From NCBI RefSeq assembly GCF_001375595.1, contig NZ_CVJQ01000001.1:1-64000 (forward strand): 64,000 nucleotides of DNA, read 5' to 3'. Positions 27,309 through 35,584 of this stretch are shown here, in pieces (positions within the stretch are counted from its first letter, which is position 1; each line of letters opens with the position of its first letter). This DNA is from Phenylobacterium immobile (ATCC 35973). GTDB lineage: Bacteria; Pseudomonadota; Alphaproteobacteria; Caulobacterales; Caulobacteraceae. The notes beneath the pieces are model-generated. The model was not told where the DNA came from and made no database searches. It was given only the letters and a program-made list of their open reading frames with translations. The translations under genes were made by a program, and so were the position numbers.

Positions 27309-27677
27309 ATGGCACCCGATACTCGTATGCGTCGCGGTTGGTTCTATTTGGCTCTTCTCATACTGGCCGGGGCGCTTGCCGCTTTCTACCGCCCGAGCGC
27401 CCGTACGGCTGACATTGATGCGCCGCTCACCATGCCGCAGTTCCGCAACATGGAACTCGCGGGCGCGGAATGGGCCGTCAAGCGCTCGGCTGAGCAGTGG
27501 ACCAATGTCATCTTCCGAAACTCGCGGATCTACCGCCACGAGGCGCGCGTCAGCGTCTGCGGCGAGGTCCAGTTGAACGGCGCTGACTATCAGCGCTACG
27601 TCGTCAACGGCGGCATTGTCATGCTGGAATACAGCGCCGACGAATTCGAGCAGAGCTGGAACGCGATCTGCGCCTAA
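27309..27677 (+). CDS. small membrane-anchored hypothetical protein
   Basis: 122 aa with an N-terminal anchor or signal (MRRGWFYLALLILAGALAAF; start at 27309 or Met7 at 27327) and a hydrophilic remainder with two cysteines (SVCGEV and the C-terminal AICA). The aromatic-rich end (YQRYVVNGGIVMLEY) looks like a compact beta structure. I do not recognise the family. It is convergent with bcsZ, 36 nt away. Confidence 0.6.
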   Translation: MAPDTRMRRGWFYLALLILAGALAAFYRPSARTADIDAPLTMPQFRNMELAGAEWAVKRSAEQWTNVIFRNSRIYRHEARVSVCGEVQLNGADYQRYVVNGGIVMLEYSADEFEQSWNAICA

Positions 27678-27713
27678 CAGGTAGGGCGGCTTAGCGGCGA
27701 CGTTCGGAATTCG

Positions 27714-28742
27714 TCAGCGTCGCCGACGGCCCTCGCGGGCCGCGATCTCAACCAGGCCCAGCAAGGCCGCTGAATAGTAATCTTCGCCCCGCACACTGTC
27801 GGCAGGCCCGACGCCGTTCAGTGCGAGCTGGGCGATCGCGTCCATGCCCGCCGGGGCCGGGAAGCTGGCGATGGCGCCGGAGCCGACGTCCACCCAGGCC
27901 GGGGCACGCCGCCCCGGACCGCGCGAAGACTGCCAGAAGCGCTTGGGTCCTTCGTTGGCCTTGTCGTTACAACGCCCCGACCAGCACAGGTAGAGCGCGG
28001 TGCGCACCGCATCGAAGCCGAACTGCGCCGGCTTGTCAGGCTCTGACCACAGGCCGCCGGCCTGATCGACCCGGACCCAGTCGGTGGGCAGATTGAAGGT
28101 CCCGAACTTCGCGTCGCGCAGCAACTTGAGGCTCTGGTCGCGGACCAGCGGCCACTGCGAACGAGGCTCAGCGGCCGCGAAGGCGTCGAGCGCTGGCATG
28201 ACGGCGTAGGACGGGTTCACGGTGAGGGAATCCGTGCGCAGGAATCCCGTCTCGCCGGGCGCCAACAGGGTGCGGTCGCCTTGCCTGACAGCCAGTCGCG
28301 CCAGAATTGTCTGGCGGATCTGCAACGAGGCGCGGCCATAGGCGGGTGCGCTCCAACGGGCTTGGGCGCGCATCAGGGCCCAGGCGATCATCAGGTCGCC
28401 ATCGGTGGCGTTGTTCTGGTCGCTGACCGGGTTGACCGCGTTCGGGTCGTAGCGCCAGACGAACAGCCGCGTGTCCGGACGCGACAGGTTGCGGTCAGTC
28501 CAGGTCCATAGCTTATCAAAGGTCGCCCGGTCGTCATTGGCGACCGCCATGACCATGGCGAAGCCCTGGCCCTCGGAATGGCTGATGCCACGGTTGCCGG
28601 TGTCGACAACACGGCCTTCGGGCTGCACGAACCGCGCCTTGAAATCGTTCCATTGCGCCGGCGATGCGGCGGCGGCGCCGGACAACTGCGCGGCCAACAG
28701 AAAGGCCAGAAGACTGAGGAAGCGCCTAAAGGCCGTAGGCAA
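27714..28742 (-). CDS. bcsZ: endo-beta-1,4-glucanase BcsZ (glycoside hydrolase family 8)
   Basis: A periplasmic cellulase required with cellulose export, 342 aa. The start is probably TTG at 28742, overlapping the end of bcsD by 17 nt, and gives a signal peptide (FRRFLSLLAFLLAAQLSGA, cleavage near AAASP). The GH8 catalytic acid Glu is in ISHSEGQGFAM and the second acidic residue is in NATDGDLMIAWAL. It is the last gene of the bcs operon. The frame stays open upstream to 28937, inside bcsD, which I do not use. Confidence 0.93.
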   Translation of the reverse strand: MPTAFRRFLSLLAFLLAAQLSGAAAASPAQWNDFKARFVQPEGRVVDTGNRGISHSEGQGFAMVMAVANDDRATFDKLWTWTDRNLSRPDTRLFVWRYDPNAVNPVSDQNNATDGDLMIAWALMRAQARWSAPAYGRASLQIRQTILARLAVRQGDRTLLAPGETGFLRTDSLTVNPSYAVMPALDAFAAAEPRSQWPLVRDQSLKLLRDAKFGTFNLPTDWVRVDQAGGLWSEPDKPAQFGFDAVRTALYLCWSGRCNDKANEGPKRFWQSSRGPGRRAPAWVDVGSGAIASFPAPAGMDAIAQLALNGVGPADSVRGEDYYSAALLGLVEIAAREGRRRR

Positions 28743-29232
28743 ACTCGAATCCGTCCGCCTGCGACTCGGCTCTGAGCTTGGCTTCCATGTCGGCGCGACC
28801 GCCCTGGGTCTGGAGCCAGACCGTGTAGACGCCTTCCAGCACGGCGCTGAAGGCGCGACGCCAGATTTCCGCCGAAGCCTCGTCCAGATGCTGACCCGGA
28901 TAGGCGCTGTGTCGAATGGCGATCGCATCTTCCTCAACCGAAAGCTTCACAAGCCCCCAATCCATGGCGGAAAGGCGTCCGTTGAGAACGCTTTCAAGGC
29001 CTTCGAGGGTCTCCACCACGGGCAATTTCACCTCGGCGGCCATCCGCAGGCCGATCTGGCGGAAGAAGCCACGAGCTTCGTCGGCGCTGAAGTTGCCAAA
29101 AAGCTCCGCCGCCAGGGTCACAAGGAAGTCGCGCCATTGGGGGCTGAACTGCCGCGCGGCCAGATAGGCCATGTCGGGCGTGGGAGCCGCCGAAACGGCG
29201 GCGGGCGCGGGCTTGGCCAGGCTTTTCAGCAT
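28726..29232 (-). CDS. bcsD: cellulose synthase subunit BcsD
   Basis: A 168-residue homologue of Acetobacter/Komagataeibacter BcsD, a periplasmic ring-forming protein that helps pack glucan chains into crystalline cellulose. The conserved core is FFRQIGLRMAAEVKLP, LNGRLSAMDWGLVKL and EGVYTVWLQTQGG. An Ala/Pro-rich N-terminal extension of about 20 residues precedes it. Presence of bcsD defines a type I-like bcs operon. It starts 13 nt after the bcsC stop. Confidence 0.9.
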   Translation of the reverse strand: MLKSLAKPAPAAVSAAPTPDMAYLAARQFSPQWRDFLVTLAAELFGNFSADEARGFFRQIGLRMAAEVKLPVVETLEGLESVLNGRLSAMDWGLVKLSVEEDAIAIRHSAYPGQHLDEASAEIWRRAFSAVLEGVYTVWLQTQGGRADMEAKLRAESQADGFEFAYGL

Positions 29233-29245
29233 CGAAGTCTCTAAT

Positions 29246-30218
29246 TTAATTGGTGAAAGTCTGCCGGAGGAAGAAGCGGACCTTGTACTCTTTGTACGCG
29301 CCGAAGGTGTCCAGCGCCATCTCACCGCCCGCCGCCGTGGTCGGCATCAGCTTGTATTCGCCGCCCAGGTTGGCGGCGACGGCGAGGCCTGTGCGATCCT
29401 GACCTGCGTAGCGCGTGACCACATCGGGATCGAGCAGCTGATAGGCCGCAAGCGTCGCCTGCGATTCCGGGCTGGTCGGGAAGACGTTCGCGGAATCCTC
29501 GCTATAGGACTGCAGGCCGAGCGTCAGGCCCGCATGCCAGCTATAGCGCGGCCGGGTCCGCTGGTAGCTGACCGGCAGGGCGAGCGAGACGAACTGCTGC
29601 GGGCTGAAATAGCCACCGTGACCGTAGGTGAAGAACCGCTGGTTCTCGTCATAGGCCTGCAGGTTGACGTTGACGCCCACCTGCATGACGTCGCCGTCGC
29701 GATTGACCGGCCGGTAGTAAGCGCCGCCGTTCACCTCGTAGCCGGTGTTCTCCAGCACATTGTCGCCGTCGAAAGTCTTGTAGGTGGCGTCGAGGTAGGC
29801 GCCGCCGTTGTCGAAGTTGAACGAGCCGCCGAAGGTCCCCGCGTTCTTGGTCACGCGGCCATACCTAAGGTCCGACCAGCGATCAGTGACGCCGGCGTAG
29901 GACAAGACGCTGTCGGTGACGGGACGGCTTTCAACCGTGGCGCGAATCTGCGCGTCGCCCATGATCAGGCGGGCGGTCAGGCCGGCGTTCACGCCGATGG
30001 TTTCGAAGCCGATCGGGGTCGTGCCCACATCCACCGACAAGGGGGTGGATGTGTAGAACAGGCTGACGGCCGCGCCGCGGTCGGAGACGGTGTTCTCCTG
30101 CGGCAGGCGGTTTGTGTCTTCGTTGACCAGCGCCTCGGCGACGCGCATCGGCGTGGTGCCGATCCGGCCGGACGCGTCTTCGCTGGGCGTGCCGGCGCTG
30201 ATGATCACAGGGGTGAGC
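29246..30218 (-). pseudogene. bcsC: bcsC fragment 3: C-terminal outer-membrane barrel
   Basis: Encodes the 16-strand-type BcsC export barrel (IISAGTPSEDASGRIGTTP start, MQVGVNVNLQAYDENQRFF-like strands, terminal aromatic FFLRQTFTN). It is cut off from the rest of bcsC by IS copy A. Joined at the 6-bp duplication the frame reads RLGLA-LTPVIISAGTPSED without a break. Alone it has no signal peptide and starts at an internal Met at best, so it should not reach the outer membrane. Beta-barrel closure sequence and stop are intact, so no decay beyond the insertion is evident. Confidence 0.9.
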
Positions 30219-30224
30219 GCTAGG
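30219..30224. repeat. target site duplication GCTAGG, left of IS copy A
   Basis: Direct repeat of 31245-31250. It matches an NCTAGN target. It also supplies the TAG stop of the transposase (30220-30222, read on the minus strand). Confidence 0.9.
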
Positions 30225-31158
30225 TGTCGTTTCCAAGAAGGTTGTTCACCCTTGTCCAGGGTGAGAGTCCGCCGATGCCGGCGTGAGGTCGGCTGAGGTT
30301 GTAGGCGTCGATCCAGGGTCCGATGGCTTGGGCGCGTTCAGCCGATGAGCTGTAGGGCTTGGCGTAGGCCCACTCCCTGAGGCTGGTCTGGATGAAGCGC
30401 TCGGCCTTGCCGTTGGTCCTGGGCGTGTACGGCCGGGTGCGGACGTGGCGGGCGCCGGCGGCCTGCAGGGCGTTGGCGAAGAGCTTGGAACGGTAGGCCG
30501 AGCCGTTGTCGGTCATCACCCGCTCGACGCGGACGCCGCAACGGCCGAGCCAGGCCAGGGCGCGTTCGAGGAAGCCGGTGGTGTCGAGTTGGCCTTCCGA
30601 AGACAGGATCTCGGTGTAGGCCAGGCGCGAAGCGTCATCGACGCAGACGTGCAGGAAGTCCCAGCCAGCGCGGCGCGAGCGGCCGAGCTGGCGGTCGCCG
30701 GTGACGCGGTGGCCGGCGACGTCGAAGCGGCCGAGCTTCTTGATATCCAGATGGATCATCGCGCCCGGTCGGCTGTGCTCGTAGCGGATCACCGGCGGCT
30801 TCGGATCGAGCGCGGCCAGCTTGCCCAGCCCCTGCCGGCGCAGGATAGCCCCCACCGTCGAGCGGGCCATGCCCAGCGTCCGGGCGATCGCCGGACCGGT
30901 CATCCGCTGACGCCGCAGTTGCTCGATCTCAGCCACACGAGCCGCAGCCACCTTGCGCGGACATCGTCGCGGCGCCGAGCTGCGGTCGTGATGCCTTCGC
31001 TCGCCGCCGCGACGATGCCGGGCGATCCATTTGCGCGCTGTCCGCAGCGACACCCCTGCCGCCTCCGCCGCCGCCTTCGCCGTCCAGCCTTGCGACACGC
31101 GCCGCGCCAGCAGCGCTCGACCCCCAGGCGTCAGACGGGCATTCTGGTGGACGTTCAT
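30220..31158 (-). CDS. IS481-family transposase, copy A
   Basis: A 312-residue DDE transposase. An N-terminal helix-turn-helix (VSQGWTAKAAAEAAGVSLRT) and a second one (GPAIARTLGMARSTVGAIL) are followed by an RNase H-like catalytic core with D138 (HLDIKKLG), D217 (MTDNGSAYRS) and E253 (GKAERFIQ), the D-D-35-E spacing. GGAAGG lies 6 nt before the ATG. The last sense codon ACC and the TAG stop use bases of the duplicated target, so the reading frame closes only because of where the element landed. Confidence 0.95.
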   Translation of the reverse strand: MNVHQNARLTPGGRALLARRVSQGWTAKAAAEAAGVSLRTARKWIARHRRGGERRHHDRSSAPRRCPRKVAAARVAEIEQLRRQRMTGPAIARTLGMARSTVGAILRRQGLGKLAALDPKPPVIRYEHSRPGAMIHLDIKKLGRFDVAGHRVTGDRQLGRSRRAGWDFLHVCVDDASRLAYTEILSSEGQLDTTGFLERALAWLGRCGVRVERVMTDNGSAYRSKLFANALQAAGARHVRTRPYTPRTNGKAERFIQTSLREWAYAKPYSSSAERAQAIGPWIDAYNLSRPHAGIGGLSPWTRVNNLLGNDT

Positions 31159-31244
31159 CCGGGACCTTCCGGGTTAGGAGTTGGAGCTTTGCAACCCCAG
31201 CCTCTCAGCCCTGTCCCGGGTGAACAACCTTCATAGCTTCGACA
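30225..31244 (-). mobile_element. IS481-family insertion sequence, copy A (1020 bp)
   Basis: The element is bounded by imperfect terminal inverted repeats starting TGTCG and sharing GAAGGTTGTTCACCC after a 7-nt variable stretch. It is flanked by GCTAGG duplications (30219-30224, 31245-31250). It carries one transposase gene reading in the same direction as bcsC. It is the same length as copy B and appears identical to it, in opposite orientation. Confidence 0.93.
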
Positions 31245-31250
31245 GCTAGG
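31245..31250. repeat. target site duplication GCTAGG, right of IS copy A
   Basis: Direct repeat of 30219-30224 and part of the original bcsC sequence (Leu-Ala codons on the minus strand). Confidence 0.9.
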
Positions 31251-31474
31251 CCCAAGCGGCCCACGCCGAAGGGCGAGAAGGACGCCTCCATCCGAGGCGC
31301 GACTTCGAACAACTGGCTGGCGCCGGCTTCACCGCTGCGCGTGCGCACCGACACCGAACCCTCGATCTGCGGGGCGGTGGATTCGCGCAAATCGGCGATC
31401 TCGCGGTTGATCCGTGCGGGCAGCGGCAGTTCAGCCTGAGGGACCGCTTCGCCGCCCAGGCCGGGGAACAGCCC

Positions 31475-32170
31475 AGGGCCCGCAGCGGCATAGCCCGGCG
31501 CGCCGTAGCCCGTCGCCGGCGCTTGTGGATATTGGGCGTAGGCGCCGCCAGCGACAGGCTGCGGCATGGCGAAGCCAGGAGTCGCCGCCGGATAGGGCTG
31601 GCCGTTGGCCGGAATCGCGGCGCCGTAGCCGTAAGTCGGCTGTCCCATGTTTGGGAGATATTCGGCCGCTTGCGCATTCGACGCATAGCTTCCTGCCGGG
31701 AGAGCGGGCGTCGCAGGTTGGGCGTAGACGGGCTGCGGGTTGGGGATCTGCGGATAGACCGGTTGCGGATACGCCTGCTGGCCATAGGCCGGCGGCGCAT
31801 AGGTTGGCGGGCCGTAGACCTGAGGAGGATAGGGCTGCTGCTGGCTGTAGACGGGCTGGCCATAGGTCGGCTGTCCGTACGGAGCCTGGGCGTAAACGGG
31901 CTGGCCATAGGCCGGCTGCGGATAGGCCTGCTGGGCGTACTGCGCTGGGGCGTACGCTGGCTGAGCGTAGGCGGGCGCGGCGTAAACAGGGTCTGCTACT
32001 GGCATCGGCAAGGCCTGGGCATAGTTTTGGGCCGGGTAGGCCTGGCCGGAATAGGCCGGATTGACGAGGGGTTGGATCGAAGACGCCGGGGCTGCGTAGC
32101 TGCCCGCGGCGAAGGGGGCGGCGGCGTAGGCTGCCGGCTGGGCCATCGGATAGGCCGAGGCCGCCGTGAA
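31475..32170 (-). repeat. low-complexity P/Y/Q/A-rich repeat region in bcsC
   Basis: About 230 codons dominated by Pro, Tyr, Gln, Ala and Gly. The densest part (31718-31987) repeats short units such as AQPAY, PQPAYGQPVY and GQPTYGQPVY, with matching DNA-level repetition of a CATAGGCYGGCTG-like unit. It sits between the TPR domain and the barrel. Confidence 0.8.
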
Positions 32171-32588
32171 GTTCGACGACGGCAGCGCGGCGGCCGGACG
32201 TCCGGCGAAGGGATTGGGGCCGAGGATGCCCATGCCCGGCTGGATCGCAGGCCCGCCACGGACCACGCCGGGGTTGGGCATGGCGCCCATCAGCCCCTGA
32301 GAGCGGCCGCTGCGGATCAGCGCATCAGCGCGCCGGAAGGCCGCCAGCGCTGCGCGATCACGACCGCGGCCCTGCTCGAACTGGCCGAGCTGGTAGTAGA
32401 GCTCGGGATCGTTCGGGCGCAGCGAGACGGCGCGCTTCATCAACCGTTCGGCGCGGCCGTTGTCGCCTGACGCCTGTGCGGCGCGTGCGGCGTTCAGCAC
32501 GGCCTGGCTGTCGTTCGGCGCCACCGCCAGGAGGGCGTCATAAGCTTGCAGCGCCTGCTGCGGCATGTTGCCTGACTGGTAGAGGCGG

Positions 32589-32594
32589 CCTAGC
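32589..32594. repeat. target site duplication CCTAGC, left of IS copy B
   Basis: Direct repeat of 33615-33620 and the exact reverse complement of the duplication around copy A. Confidence 0.9.
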
Positions 32595-33614
32595 TGTCGA
32601 AGCTATGAAGGTTGTTCACCCGGGACAGGGCTGAGAGGCTGGGGTTGCAAAGCTCCAACTCCTAACCCGGAAGGTCCCGGATGAACGTCCACCAGAATGC
32701 CCGTCTGACGCCTGGGGGTCGAGCGCTGCTGGCGCGGCGCGTGTCGCAAGGCTGGACGGCGAAGGCGGCGGCGGAGGCGGCAGGGGTGTCGCTGCGGACA
32801 GCGCGCAAATGGATCGCCCGGCATCGTCGCGGCGGCGAGCGAAGGCATCACGACCGCAGCTCGGCGCCGCGACGATGTCCGCGCAAGGTGGCTGCGGCTC
32901 GTGTGGCTGAGATCGAGCAACTGCGGCGTCAGCGGATGACCGGTCCGGCGATCGCCCGGACGCTGGGCATGGCCCGCTCGACGGTGGGGGCTATCCTGCG
33001 CCGGCAGGGGCTGGGCAAGCTGGCCGCGCTCGATCCGAAGCCGCCGGTGATCCGCTACGAGCACAGCCGACCGGGCGCGATGATCCATCTGGATATCAAG
33101 AAGCTCGGCCGCTTCGACGTCGCCGGCCACCGCGTCACCGGCGACCGCCAGCTCGGCCGCTCGCGCCGCGCTGGCTGGGACTTCCTGCACGTCTGCGTCG
33201 ATGACGCTTCGCGCCTGGCCTACACCGAGATCCTGTCTTCGGAAGGCCAACTCGACACCACCGGCTTCCTCGAACGCGCCCTGGCCTGGCTCGGCCGTTG
33301 CGGCGTCCGCGTCGAGCGGGTGATGACCGACAACGGCTCGGCCTACCGTTCCAAGCTCTTCGCCAACGCCCTGCAGGCCGCCGGCGCCCGCCACGTCCGC
33401 ACCCGGCCGTACACGCCCAGGACCAACGGCAAGGCCGAGCGCTTCATCCAGACCAGCCTCAGGGAGTGGGCCTACGCCAAGCCCTACAGCTCATCGGCTG
33501 AACGCGCCCAAGCCATCGGACCCTGGATCGACGCCTACAACCTCAGCCGACCTCACGCCGGCATCGGCGGACTCTCACCCTGGACAAGGGTGAACAACCT
33601 TCTTGGAAACGACA
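32595..33614 (+). mobile_element. IS481-family insertion sequence, copy B (1020 bp)
   Basis: Same element as copy A, inserted in the opposite orientation, so antisense to bcsC. Ends are TGTCGAAGC on the left and the complement of TGTCGTTTCC on the right. It is flanked by CCTAGC duplications (32589-32594, 33615-33620). Intact duplications at both copies indicate two independent transposition events into bcsC. Confidence 0.93.
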
Positions 33615-33619
33615 CCTAG
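32681..33619 (+). CDS. IS481-family transposase, copy B
   Basis: 312 residues, with a translation identical to copy A, including the catalytic D138, D217 and E253. Its TAG stop (33617-33619) also lies within the duplicated target CCTAGC just outside the element. Identity of the two copies points to recent transposition and a probably active enzyme. Confidence 0.95.
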   Translation: MNVHQNARLTPGGRALLARRVSQGWTAKAAAEAAGVSLRTARKWIARHRRGGERRHHDRSSAPRRCPRKVAAARVAEIEQLRRQRMTGPAIARTLGMARSTVGAILRRQGLGKLAALDPKPPVIRYEHSRPGAMIHLDIKKLGRFDVAGHRVTGDRQLGRSRRAGWDFLHVCVDDASRLAYTEILSSEGQLDTTGFLERALAWLGRCGVRVERVMTDNGSAYRSKLFANALQAAGARHVRTRPYTPRTNGKAERFIQTSLREWAYAKPYSSSAERAQAIGPWIDAYNLSRPHAGIGGLSPWTRVNNLLGNDT

Positions 33620-33620
33620 C
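33615..33620. repeat. target site duplication CCTAGC, right of IS copy B
   Basis: Direct repeat of 32589-32594. It supplies the transposase stop codon. Confidence 0.9.
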
Positions 33621-35584
33621 GCCGCCAGCAGGCCAGGATCGCGCGGCGCGATGGCGAAGGCTTGAGACAGGGTGTCGAACGCCTGGGCGTAGTCGCCCGA
33701 GGCGCGCAGGCGATCCGCGCGCTGGGCGGCGAACACCGCCGCCGAACTACGATAGGCGTTCTGGCCCGCAGGCGAGCGCTGAGCCTGTCGCGCCGCGGCC
33801 TGCAGCAGCGCCAATGCCGCCTCGTCCTGGCCCGTCTTGCCGAGCACGGTCAGAAAGCCCTGCGCCTCGCCCGGATCGAAGGTCGCGGGCGGACTGCGCG
33901 CCGCCTCGAGCGCAAGTGCGCCGGCCTGATAGGTGTCGCCGAGATCTAGCAGGGTCTCGGCGATCTGGCCCTTCACGGCGAAGGAGGCGTCGTTGTTGGA
34001 CAGGTAGCTGCGCAGCATCTGCACGCCCTGCACGGGCTGTCCGGCGTACTGGGTCTGCTTGGCCTGGGTGATGACACGCTGGGCGTCGACGCGGGCGGCG
34101 AGCTGGCGGACGGCTGGATTGCGCGAGCCGGCGGGAATGCGCGACAGCAAGGCTGCGGCCTCATCCGACCGGCCGCGGGCTTCGGAGAACAGGGCGGCGG
34201 CCTGCAGACTTTCTGGATCGCTGGAGGTGTAGAGCGGGGCGGCGACCTGGTTAGCCTGTTGGGCCTGGCCCTGGCCGATCAGGAAGCGAGCGTATTCCAG
34301 ACGGGTCCAGGCGTTGGTCGGCGCAGCCTGTAAAGAAGCGGCCAGCGCCGCACCGGCGCCGAAGGAATCGCCGCGGCGCTGGAGCTCAGCGGCGCGTTCA
34401 CGTTCAATATCCGCCATGATCGGCGCGGCGCGACCGCCCGGCAGATCACGCAGGATCCGGGTCGCCTCGTCGAACCGGCCGAGATCGGCCAGGGCCTGGG
34501 CGAGACCGGTGACGGCGTCGGCGCGGCCGGGCGCGAGCAGAGTCGCCTGCCGGAAGGCGGCCTCGGCCTCAGCGGCGCGACCCTGGGCGGCAAGCGCCTG
34601 GCCGAGCAGGATCTGGGCTTCGACACGGTTGGGATGGCTGCCGCTGGCCAATGGGCGCGCCGCAGCCTCGGCTTCAGGATAGCGGCCGGCGACATAGGCG
34701 TTCCGGGCTCGGCCAAGATCGCCGAAGAAGACGGCGGTGCGCAGGGCCTCGCCCCACCGTTCCTGGCCTTGCGCGCCGCGGATGGCGCGCTCGAGCAGGC
34801 CGCGCGCGTCGGCGAAACGCTCTTGGCGCAGGCGAACGACGCCCAGGCCGCCCGCGGCGTCGAGATCGTCGCCACGCAGGCGCAGGGCCTGGTTGAAATA
34901 GCGATCGGCGTCGGCGATCTCGCCGGCGTTGAGCGACTTGAAGCCGTTAGCGCGGACTTCGCCGCCGGGATCGGCGGACGCCGCCGGCGGGGCGGGGGTT
35001 GCTGGTCGAGGGGCCTGGGCGGTTTGGACCGGCGCGGTTGTCGGGCGCGGCGCCTGCGGGCGAGTCGCCGTCGTCGGTGCAGGTCTGGTCTGCGGCGCCG
35101 GTTGAGGGGGCGAAATCTGAACGTTCTGGGTCGGCGCCGCAGAGGGCGAGACGCTGACCGGCGGCGCATTGGCGGCCTTGATGTCGCGCTCAAGGGCCGC
35201 GACGCGGCTGTCGCGGGGGCTGGTGGCGGCTTTCAGGCGATCCGTCCAGGTCTGGGCGGCGGCCATGTCGCCATCCTGGATGGCGTAGGTCGCGTAGCGT
35301 TGCAGGACGGCGGGGTTGTTTGGGCTGGCCCGGAGCGCGCGTTGCAGCGCCTGGGCGGCCAGATCCTTGCGGCCGCGCTGGCGTTGCGTCGCAGCCTGAC
35401 GCAGGAGCGCGTCAGCGCCTGTGGCGGTCGGGGCGGCGGATTGCGCGCCTTCCACCACCGGCGCCTTGCCGGTGGGCGTTATCGCCGCGGCGGGCGGCTG
35501 GTTGGTCGGCAATCGGACCTGGGCGTGAGCCGACGTCGTGGCGACCAGCAGGAGCGCTAAGGAGCTGTATCCCAGCTTTGTCAT
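33615..35584 (-). pseudogene. bcsC: bcsC fragment 1: signal peptide and TPR domain
   Basis: The N-terminal 656 codons of the cellulose export protein BcsC. A signal peptide (LGYSSLALLLVATTSAHAQ) is followed by repeated TPR helices through the periplasmic scaffold, with a Pro/Thr-rich linker near residues 135-205. The present frame runs into IS copy B and stops at 33575. It overlaps the bcsAB stop by 4 nt (35581-35584). Joining fragments 1, 2 and 3 at the duplicated hexamers gives 4287 nt, exactly 1429 codons with no internal frameshift. A truncated periplasmic TPR protein could still be made, but without a barrel. Confidence 0.92.

Larger units (their letters stand above)
31245..32588 (-). 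pseudogene. bcsC: bcsC fragment 2: last TPR units and Pro/Tyr/Gln-rich linker
   Basis: The central part of BcsC, stranded between two IS copies. It begins (after joining) LYQSGNMPQQALQAYDALL, contains tetratricopeptide helices (about 95 residues), then a low-complexity linker rich in Pro, Tyr, Gln and Ala, then a conserved segment INREIADLRESTAPQIEGS leading to the barrel. The predicted open frame in the present sequence runs 32566-31205 and ends on a stop inside IS copy A. It has no signal peptide. The orientation matches the other bcsC pieces, so no net inversion has occurred. Confidence 0.9.

Noticed and set aside
30445..31236. Antisense open frame inside IS copy A (and its twin in copy B)
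   Set aside because: It mirrors the transposase gene; no IS481 accessory gene of this type is known to me.
31245..32588. bcsC fragment 2 as a cargo segment of a composite transposon
   Set aside because: Its frame joins exactly to both outer bcsC pieces and each IS has its own target duplication, so it is native bcsC between two independent insertions.
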